A stretch of 21,508 nt of DNA from Bacillota bacterium (GTDB taxonomy: Bacteria > Bacillota > Clostridia > Acetivibrionales > DSM-2933), in contig JAEYYB010000140.1 in assembly GCA_023430975.1 (NCBI GenBank), forward strand, positions 1-21,508. The letters are read 5' to 3'. Both the position numbers and the translations under genes were made by a program. This document shows positions 16,544 to 21,508 of this stretch, piece by piece (position 1 is the first letter of the stretch; each line of letters starts with the position of its first letter). A model generated the notes under the pieces. That model saw nothing but the letters and a program-made list of their open reading frames with translations, searched no databases and was not told the origin of the DNA.

Positions 16544-16572
16544 TTGCCTTTTTCAGCATAGTATATTAATAT
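16544..16572 (+). promoter_or_regulatory. Putative fumarase operon promoter
   Basis: TTGCCT (16544-16549) and TAATAT (16567-16572) are separated by 17 bp. Transcription from here would include palindromic element B in a leader of about 190 nt before the fumarase alpha gene. Confidence 0.4.
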
Positions 16573-16630
16573 TATTATAGCCTACATACATCAATAAAAA
16601 TCTTACATTAGTAATAGCTCAAATATTACT

Positions 16631-16733
16631 TATATTAAAAGTTTTAATAATCTCACATTTGGCGGAGGAAATAGCGAATGGTTCACCGGAATTTGCGACA
16701 GACAAATGTAATAGATTTATCACTTTTAATATT
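16631..16733 (+). repeat. ~100-bp palindromic element, copy B
   Basis: The outer arms TATTAAAAG.. and ..CTTTTAATA are inverted copies. The inner stem ACATTTG (16655-16661) pairs with CAAATGT (16703-16709), and GGAAAT (16667-16672) pairs partly with ATTTGC (16691-16696). The core has GGCGGAGGAAATAGCGAA and TGGTTCACCGG. It ends 35 bp before the fumarase alpha start, in the same orientation relative to the gene as copy A is to rnz. The innermost stem pair that is G-C here is G-U in copy A, so pairing is kept. Confidence 0.7.
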
Positions 16734-16768
16734 GTTGATTTTTATATAATCATACAGAGGAGGATTGT

Positions 16769-17611
16769 ATGAAAACAATAACCATAGAGGAAATATCAGC
16801 TGCAGTAGAAAAGCTGTGCATTGATGCAAATTATTATCTGAATTCAGATATAGCCAATTGCCTTAAATCCGGTCTTGTCATTGAGGAATCAGACACCGGC
16901 AAAGAGGTCCTAAAGCAGCTGTTGGAAAATGCCATTATAGCCAAAGAAGAAAACATGGCAATTTGTCAGGATACCGGTATGGCAGTCATATTTATAGATA
17001 TCGGCCAGGAAGTTTCTATTGTTAATGGAAATTTGACCGATGCAATAAATGAAGGCGTAAGAAACGGATACCAAAAAGGTTATCTGAGAAAATCCGTCGT
17101 ATCTGATCCGCTTATAAGACAAAACACAGGAGATAATACCCCTGCTGTAATTCACTATAATATAACAAGTGGCGATAAATTAAAAATAACTGTAGCACCA
17201 AAAGGGTTCGGAAGTGAAAACATGAGCTCATTAAAAATGTTGAAACCGTCTGATGGACTAGAGGGTGTTAAAAAGTTTATACTTGAAACAGTTAGTAATG
17301 CCGGTCCTAATCCATGCCCTCCCATCGTAGTTGGAGTAGGCATTGGAGGCACTATGGAAAAAGCGGCTTTGCTGGCTAAGAAGGCATTATTAAGGCCAAT
17401 TAATGAATGTAGCCCGTTGCCACATATAAAGGAGCTTGAGGAAGAAATGCTCACAAGCATTAATAAACTCGGTATTGGCCCTGCAGGTCTTGGTGGAAAG
17501 GTTACAGCACTTGGTCTCAACATTGAAGTTTTCCCCACTCACATTGCAGGTCTTCCTGTAGCAGTCAATATAAACTGTCACGCAACAAGACATGCCGAGA
17601 TAATTCTATAA
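16769..17611 (+). CDS. Class I fumarate hydratase, alpha subunit (Fe-S)
   Basis: This 280-residue subunit of the oxygen-sensitive [4Fe-4S] hydro-lyase family interconverts fumarate and malate. Three cysteines placed to hold the cluster are visible: Cys66 (AICQDTGMAV), Cys183 (GPNPCPP) and Cys270 (INCHATRH). Other signatures are LRKSVVSDPLIRQNTGDNTPAVIHY, PKGFGSENMS and VGVGIGGTMEKAA. GAGGAGG (16757-16763) supports the start. The beta subunit gene follows 21 bp downstream, so the two form a heteromeric enzyme. Tartrate dehydratase belongs to the same family and cannot be fully excluded, but fumarase is the usual activity in this setting. Confidence 0.92.
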   Translation: MKTITIEEISAAVEKLCIDANYYLNSDIANCLKSGLVIEESDTGKEVLKQLLENAIIAKEENMAICQDTGMAVIFIDIGQEVSIVNGNLTDAINEGVRNGYQKGYLRKSVVSDPLIRQNTGDNTPAVIHYNITSGDKLKITVAPKGFGSENMSSLKMLKPSDGLEGVKKFILETVSNAGPNPCPPIVVGVGIGGTMEKAALLAKKALLRPINECSPLPHIKELEEEMLTSINKLGIGPAGLGGKVTALGLNIEVFPTHIAGLPVAVNINCHATRHAEIIL

Positions 17612-17632
17612 AATAAACCGGAGGCATAAATT

Positions 17633-18178
17633 ATGTATCATGATATAAATACTCCATTAACAGATGATGTAGTAATAAACCTAAAAGCCGGCGATACAGT
17701 CTATATAACGGGTACAATATATACCGCAAGAGACGCCGCACATAAAAGAATATATAGTTTGATTCTTGAAGGCAAAGAGCTTCCATTTGACCTTAAAAAC
17801 CAAACCATATATTATGTTGGCCCCTGCCCTGCCAAACCAGATCACGTAATAGGGTCAGCCGGCCCCACAACCAGCGGCCGCATGGATGCCTATGCACCCA
17901 AGCTTATTGAACTGGGATTAAAAGGCATGATCGGTAAGGGTTTGCGCTCTCCTGAAGTTATATCTGCTATCAAAACCTACAAATCAGTCTATTTAGGTGC
18001 TACAGGCGGTGCAGGTGCCCTTCTCGCCAAGTCTATAGTTAAAGAAGAGGTTATTGCTTTCCCGGAGCTTGGTGCTGAAGCTGTGAGAAGACTTGAAGTT
18101 GTTAAGTTTCCCGCTATAGTAATTATTGATTGCTTTGGCAACAATCTTTATGAGTCAGGACGACAATCATATTCTTAA
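17633..18178 (+). CDS. Class I fumarate hydratase, beta subunit
   Basis: This is the 181-residue partner of the preceding Fe-S subunit, corresponding to the C-terminal half of single-chain class I fumarases. The family's swivelling beta-domain is recognisable by LKAGDTVYITGTIYTARDAAHKR, the GPCPAKPDHVIGSAGPTTSGRMDAY stretch (substrate-binding loops) and YLGATGGAGALLA. GGAGG (17620-17624) precedes the ATG, and the 21-bp gap from the alpha gene implies co-transcription. No clear intrinsic terminator follows directly. Confidence 0.92.
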   Translation: MYHDINTPLTDDVVINLKAGDTVYITGTIYTARDAAHKRIYSLILEGKELPFDLKNQTIYYVGPCPAKPDHVIGSAGPTTSGRMDAYAPKLIELGLKGMIGKGLRSPEVISAIKTYKSVYLGATGGAGALLAKSIVKEEVIAFPELGAEAVRRLEVVKFPAIVIIDCFGNNLYESGRQSYS

Positions 18179-18408
18179 GAAATATTGAATAATTATCATA
18201 GTTAGTTTTATTAAAGTAGTATATAAAAATAACAAATTAGTGTATAATACTTATGTTAAGAGTCATAGATTTTTTATATAAGTATAAACAAATAATTAAT
18301 TGGGCGATTGGACATTTCAAAAAAGCTGAATTAGTGATATTATATATAAAATATTTTAATAATGTATTTTTAGAAATGCCCAAATTCTATCTATAAGGAG
18401 GAAAACAA
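18179..18408. other. Leader region of the DUF1858 gene
   Basis: The gap contains a TATAAT (18243-18248) without a good -35 box. Its 3' part could form a long-range pairing: AATTGGGC (18298-18305) with GCCCAAATT (18378-18386), or CATTTC (18313-18318) with GAAATG (18373-18378). This would close a large AT-rich loop just before the AAGGAGG ribosome binding site. Confidence 0.35.
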
Positions 18409-18615
18409 ATGGCAAAAGTAACATCTGAAATGATTATAGCTGATGTATTGAAAATTGATAGAGGAACAATTGCGATATTTATGAATAATGGTATGCATTG
18501 CATTGGATGTCCTTCATCTTCTGGCGAAAGCATCGCAGATGCTTGTAGTATTCACGGAATAGATCCTGAAAAATTAGTTAGAGAACTGAATGAATACCTT
18601 GCTACCAAGGAATAG
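18409..18615 (+). CDS. DUF1858 small CxxC redox protein
   Basis: The product is a 68-residue soluble protein of the DUF1858 family, which often appears beside hybrid-cluster proteins or as a stand-alone domain. The hallmark is CIGCPSSSGESI, with Cys31 and Cys34 in a CxxC that probably forms a redox disulfide, and a third Cys46 in DACSIHGID. It begins VTSEMIIADVL, the usual start of the domain. AAGGAGG lies shortly before the ATG. It is a single-gene unit ended by a strong terminator. A role in redox sensing or Fe-S/thiol handling is inference; no partner is encoded nearby apart from the oxygen-sensitive fumarase. Confidence 0.88.
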   Translation: MAKVTSEMIIADVLKIDRGTIAIFMNNGMHCIGCPSSSGESIADACSIHGIDPEKLVRELNEYLATKE

Positions 18616-18667
18616 TACTAATTTTAATTGAATTACACATAGGAATACATAAATAATTCAATACAAT

Positions 18668-18712
18668 AACCCGAACATTATTTATTGTTTGGCAAATAAT
18701 ATTCGGGTTTTA
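18668..18712 (+). terminator. Intrinsic terminator after the DUF1858 gene
   Basis: AACCCGAACATTATTT (18668-18683) pairs with AAATAATATTCGGGTT (18694-18709), with one mismatch, and ends in a T-rich run. Confidence 0.88.
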
Positions 18713-18714
18713 TG

Positions 18715-18743
18715 TTGTCTTTTTATACTTAATCTGATAATAT
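18715..18743 (+). promoter_or_regulatory. Putative purA promoter
   Basis: TTGTCT (18715-18720) and TAATAT (18738-18743) are 17 bp apart, about 60 bp before the purA start and directly after the upstream terminator. Confidence 0.4.
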
Positions 18744-18802
18744 ATATTTGGAAAATTATTAATTCAGAATAAAGTTTATTTATGATTAGGAGGCACAATT
18801 TA

Positions 18803-20074
18803 ATGTCTACAAAGATAGTAATCGGGACCCAATGGGGAGATGAAGGCAAGGGAAAATACATCGATATACTCGCTCAAGATTCCGATTTGGTAGTTCGGTT
18901 TTCAGGCGGTAACAATGCCGGACATACAATAGTAGCCAACGGAAACAAATATGCACTTCATCTTGTGCCATCCGGGATTTTACATCCAGGCAAAACTTGT
19001 ATAATAGGTAATGGTGTTGTTGTAGATCCCGCTGTACTTATAAGTGAGTTAAGGTCTTTAAATGAAAAGGGTGTTAATACAGACAATCTGCTTATTAGTG
19101 ATAGATCACATGTTATCATGCCATATCATAAGATTCTTGATGAGCTGCAGGAAAAAAGCCGCGGAAACAACAGTCTTGGCACAACCAAACGAGGAATCGG
19201 TCCAGCTTATGCCGATAAGACTGAAAGATGCGGTATCAGGATGTGTGATTTAATAGACGAGAAGATATTTAGGGAAAAAGTTAAATCAAACCTTGAAATA
19301 AAAAATCTGATAATTGAAAAAGTATACGGCGGCGAAAAACTTGATGCAGATAAAATAACAGAAGAATACTTGGAATATGCCAATATACTGAGAAAACAAA
19401 TCACAGATACCAACGCTTTTCTTTTTGATGCAATCAGATCAGGGAAAAATATACTTTTCGAAGGTGCTCAGGCTACTTTCCTCGATTTGGATTTTGGTAC
19501 TTATCCATATGTAACCTCTTCCAATCCTGTTGCCGGAGGTGTTTGTGTCGGTGCCGGTATTGGTCCAACATATATTAGTGACGTTTATGGCGTATTAAAA
19601 GCATATACATCAAGGGTTGGTGCAGGCCCCTTCCCTACAGAGCAGGACAATGAAATTGGAGATACCATCAGAGAACTTGGCTTTGAGTATGGAACAACCA
19701 CTGGAAGACCGAGAAGATGCGGATGGCTTGACTTAGTCATGATAAAGTATGCAGCTAGAGTTAATGGACTTACTGCTTTAGCAATTAACCATGTTGATAC
19801 AATAGGAAAGCTGGAAAAGATTAAATTATGCACGAGCTATAAAAAGGATGGCGTCATTATCAACCACTTCCCTGCCTCTCTAGAAGAGCTTTCTAAGTGT
19901 GAACCTGTATATGAAGAGTTTGATGGCTGGAATGAGGATATCTCCGATATTAGGGATTTTAACAGCCTTCCTGCTAATGCTAAGAAGTATTTGTCCAGAA
20001 TTGAAGAACTGGTCGAAGTTAAAGTAAAACTAATTGGCGTTGGAAATAAAAGAACCAATACAATAGTTGTATAA
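18803..20074 (+). CDS. purA: Adenylosuccinate synthetase
   Basis: This 423-residue cytosolic enzyme joins IMP and aspartate using GTP, the first committed step from IMP to AMP. Signatures are the N-terminal GTQWGDEGKGK phosphate-binding loop with the catalytic Asp, SGGNNAGHTIV with the catalytic His, GTTKRGIGPAYADK, EGAQATFLDLDFGTYPYVTSSNP, GVLKAYTSRVGAGPFPTE, TTTGRPRRCGW and the C-terminal GVGNKRTNTI. The frame opens at 18782, but TTAGGAGG lies between that ATG and the one at 18803, which gives the normal N-terminus MSTKIVIG. The gene stands alone between a terminator and the tRNA gene. I saw no PurR box or purine riboswitch upstream. Confidence 0.96.
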   Translation: MSTKIVIGTQWGDEGKGKYIDILAQDSDLVVRFSGGNNAGHTIVANGNKYALHLVPSGILHPGKTCIIGNGVVVDPAVLISELRSLNEKGVNTDNLLISDRSHVIMPYHKILDELQEKSRGNNSLGTTKRGIGPAYADKTERCGIRMCDLIDEKIFREKVKSNLEIKNLIIEKVYGGEKLDADKITEEYLEYANILRKQITDTNAFLFDAIRSGKNILFEGAQATFLDLDFGTYPYVTSSNPVAGGVCVGAGIGPTYISDVYGVLKAYTSRVGAGPFPTEQDNEIGDTIRELGFEYGTTTGRPRRCGWLDLVMIKYAARVNGLTALAINHVDTIGKLEKIKLCTSYKKDGVIINHFPASLEELSKCEPVYEEFDGWNEDISDIRDFNSLPANAKKYLSRIEELVEVKVKLIGVGNKRTNTIVV

Positions 20075-20112
20075 ATGGTTGTATAAATTAAAAATAAATT
20101 TTAAAAAAGTTG

Positions 20113-20142
20113 TTGACAAACATATGGATTATACTGTATCAT
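20113..20142 (+). promoter_or_regulatory. Promoter of the tRNA-Lys gene
   Basis: TTGACA (20113-20118) and TATCAT (20137-20142) are 18 bp apart. Transcription would begin near 20149, directly before the leader hairpin. Confidence 0.65.
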
Positions 20143-20151
20143 ATGTACTTG

Positions 20152-20182
20152 TGTGGCTCAGGTAACGAACCTGGAGCCACAT
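20152..20182 (+). promoter_or_regulatory. Stable hairpin in the tRNA-Lys 5' leader
   Basis: TGTGGCTCAGG pairs with CCTGGAGCCACA with a single bulged G, around a small ACGAA-type loop. It lies at the predicted 5' end of the precursor, 4 nt before the mature tRNA. The arms contain TGGCTC and GAGCCA, matching or complementing the tRNA's own acceptor strand. Confidence 0.6.
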
Positions 20183-20186
20183 GTAC

Positions 20187-20259
20187 GGGCCATTAGCTCA
20201 GTTGGCAGAGCACATGACTTTTAATCATGGTGTCCCGCGTTCGAATCGCGGATGGCTCA
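20187..20259 (+). tRNA. tRNA-Lys (anticodon UUU)
   Basis: A complete 73-nt cloverleaf. The acceptor stem is GGGCCAT/ATGGCTC with one G-U pair, the D arm is GCTC...GAGC, and the anticodon stem CATGA/TCATG closes loop CTTTTAA, giving anticodon TTT. The T arm is CCGCG-TTCGAAT-CGCGG and the discriminator is A at 20259. CCA is not encoded (CTA follows), so the 3' end must be made by RNase Z-type cleavage or trimming plus CCA addition. It is a solitary tRNA with its own promoter and terminator. Confidence 0.97.
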
Positions 20260-20269
20260 CTAAAACATA

Positions 20270-20310
20270 AAAAACGTGTATTTCAGTAAATATGAAATAC
20301 ACGTTTTTCT
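20270..20310. terminator. Bidirectional terminator after tRNA-Lys
   Basis: AAAAACGTGTATTTCA (20270-20285) pairs perfectly with TGAAATACACGTTTTT (20293-20308), with T-runs on both strands. It ends the tRNA transcript and the converging membrane-protein gene. Confidence 0.9.
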
Positions 20311-20328
20311 TTTCGTTCAATTTCCTAA

Positions 20329-21189
20329 TCAGTTGTTTATTATAGTAATTTCCCCTTTCATGTCTGCAGGGGATTTTGTATCATAGGCGTAAAGACTTTT
20401 GCCGTCTGTACAAAGCTTCCATACCCGTCCAAACCCATCAGCTAGTATGGTGGTATCATATGTTTGCAAGTTGATACTTATTATGTGATTGTTAACTCTT
20501 AGATTTGAAAGCTTTATTCTTGTACCAGTCGTAAGGTCAATAAAGAAAAGTCCTGAATCATTTTTCAAGCTGGCATCAGCTATAACTATATTTTTATCTA
20601 CCGTAAGGATATGCCACCACATATCCTCAGAACCATTAAAAAGCACAATGTCTTTACCTGTTGATAAATCATACATATGAATTTCATATTCATTAAACCC
20701 TCCTTTTTTGGAATCCTGAAACGCAATATGGTAAAAAATCCTGCCGTTGTTAACTGCATTAAGCCAAATATTCCTGCCGGTTAGAATCTGTTTTGAAGTA
20801 TTATCTTTTATATTTCTTTCGAAAATCCCTTTGCCATTACTATAATAAATATAACCCTTATCTTCAAAAAATGAAGAGCCGGGAGTAATTTCAATATTTG
20901 AATCGAATTTTCCGGCATTTGATAATTTATTAAAGTTGAAAAGCTTATCTCCATTATCTGTGTAAAACAATGTATTGCCGGATAAATGCATATCATTTAC
21001 TTTGCCAACAATTCCACCTGATCTGATAATGTCATTTTCGCTGCTGATGTTACTAAAGCTTCTAAAAACCCCATTCGGCAGTTTAAACCCGTATATGATA
21101 AACATACTTACGCCAACAAATAAAATGGCTAATGAGCCTCCCAATAAGATGAGAAGCCTATCATTTTTTGTTGTACCATTCTTATTCAC
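20329..21189 (-). CDS. Membrane-anchored propeller-like protein (DUF5050-like), unknown function
   Basis: I do not recognise a specific function. The 286-residue product has a short positively charged N-terminus, one membrane helix (about 11-34) and an extracytoplasmic domain of short repeated beta segments. Examples are NDMHLSGNTLFYTDNGDKLFNF, EDKGYIYYSNGKGIFERNI and YDLSTGKDIVLFNG. This pattern is typical of DUF5050/TolB-like beta-propellers, and the size would allow roughly five to six blades. The start codon is GTG (21187-21189), preceded by a modest AGGTAGGG; no nearer ATG exists before the membrane helix. It is a single gene ending at the terminator shared with tRNA-Lys. Signal sensing or protein binding at the outer membrane face is only a guess. 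Confidence 0.6.
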   Translation of the reverse strand: MNKNGTTKNDRLLILLGGSLAILFVGVSMFIIYGFKLPNGVFRSFSNISSENDIIRSGGIVGKVNDMHLSGNTLFYTDNGDKLFNFNKLSNAGKFDSNIEITPGSSFFEDKGYIYYSNGKGIFERNIKDNTSKQILTGRNIWLNAVNNGRIFYHIAFQDSKKGGFNEYEIHMYDLSTGKDIVLFNGSEDMWWHILTVDKNIVIADASLKNDSGLFFIDLTTGTRIKLSNLRVNNHIISINLQTYDTTILADGFGRVWKLCTDGKSLYAYDTKSPADMKGEITIINN

Positions 21190-21422
21190 AATATAAGCCC
21201 TACCTTGTACTTGGTCTTATCATGAATATATTGATATGCACCTTATGTTCCTTTTACTACTTATAACTATAATATCATAATTTATAATCAAATGTTGTTA
21301 CTTTATCCCATAATATTTCACCTTGATATACATAATCATCTATATACAACATTTTTTATCCATAATCATAACCCTCCCGACAAAAAGGTTAAATGAAAAA
21401 GTAAAATCCACTTTGTAAGATT

Positions 21423-21475
21423 AAAATCCATCCCCTTTAGAAAATTTAGTGATTTTTCTAAAAGAGGTGGATTTT
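21423..21475 (+). promoter_or_regulatory. Long hairpin covering the RBS of the right-edge ORF
   Basis: Arms of about 22 nt (21423-21444 and 21454-21475) pair with one G-U and two C-A mismatches, and a run of T follows. The 3' arm contains GAGGTGG, the likely ribosome binding site of the ORF starting at 21478. It could be a terminator or an RBS-sequestering switch. AAAATCCA occurs a second time just upstream, about 21405-21412. Confidence 0.5.
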
Positions 21476-21477
21476 TT

Positions 21478-21508
21478 ATGCGGGTAAATTGTTGTTTTTC
21501 ATTATTTT
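21478..21508 (+). CDS. Start of an unidentified ORF (cut by window edge)
   Basis: ATG at 21478 follows GAGGTGG by 7 nt and reads MRVNCCFSLF to the window edge. Too little is present to identify the product. An RBS buried in a long hairpin is known for transposase genes of some insertion sequences, but nothing else supports that here. Confidence 0.3.
   Translation, partial: MRVNCCFSLF

Noticed and set aside
17155..17538. 127-residue minus-strand ORF within the fumarase alpha gene
   Set aside because: It overlaps a well-supported Fe-S fumarase gene, has no upstream ribosome binding site and has low-complexity composition typical of an antisense shadow.
18782..18802. Upstream ATG (18782) as start of purA
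   Set aside because: TTAGGAGG lies downstream of it and directly serves ATG 18803, which gives the conserved PurA N-terminus.
1..21508. CRISPR array or tandem direct-repeat array
   Set aside because: No regularly spaced direct repeats with unique spacers were seen on reading the window. The repeats found are dispersed palindromes and protein-level kelch repeats.

Overview
The window is AT-rich DNA from an anaerobic, cellulolytic, endospore-forming Clostridia-type bacterium. The evidence is a cellulosomal GH9 cellulase with CBM4 and dockerin modules, a second protein with a scaffoldin-type X-module plus dockerin, a Spo0A-type sporulation regulator, a two-subunit Fe-S fumarase and AGGAGG-type ribosome binding sites. 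An Acetivibrio / Pseudobacteroides-like lineage is the best guess. Both dockerins look type-II-like, which would fit Pseudobacteroides cellulosolvens in particular, but the species cannot be fixed from the sequence alone.

Layout. 1-1290: no intact gene; a badly decayed IS3-family transposase on the minus strand, then a strong promoter inside an inverted repeat and a hairpin-rich leader. 1291-4689 (+): secreted papain-like protease with a P-like domain and twelve kelch repeats. 4851-7478 (-): secreted beta-propeller protein carrying an N-terminal X-module/dockerin pair, converging on the protease gene across a terminator. 7819-8730 (-): RNase Z. 9084-11651 (-): GH9 cellulase. 11652-12785: a 1.1-kb divergent gap with hairpins, a GEMM-like leader candidate and an orphan terminator. 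12786-14650 (+): aroA and a shikimate-kinase-like gene. 14767-15585 (+): spo0A, preceded by an in-frame 11-codon upstream ORF. 15680-15952 (-): HU. 16087-16470 (-): a Usp-domain protein. 16769-18178 (+): fumarase alpha and beta. 18409-18615 (+): DUF1858 CxxC protein. 18803-20074 (+): purA. 20187-20259 (+): tRNA-Lys(UUU). 20329-21189 (-): membrane-anchored propeller-like protein. 21478-end (+): the start of an unidentified ORF.

How it fits together. The left half is extracellular: a cellulose-degrading enzyme, a probable cell-surface or cellulosome-attached propeller, and a secreted protease with propellers. The right half is housekeeping: aromatic amino-acid synthesis, sporulation control, nucleoid protein, fumarate metabolism, purine synthesis and a tRNA. 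Most right-half units are separate transcripts bounded by clear intrinsic terminators.

The most unusual signal is a ~100-bp palindromic element present twice (8901-9002 and 16631-16733), upstream of rnz and the fumarase operon, in the same orientation relative to the downstream gene. It has a conserved GC-richer core, nested stems and long terminal inverted repeats. A third, exact solo arm lies between aroA and the kinase gene. It could be a MITE-like element or an undescribed cis-regulatory RNA.
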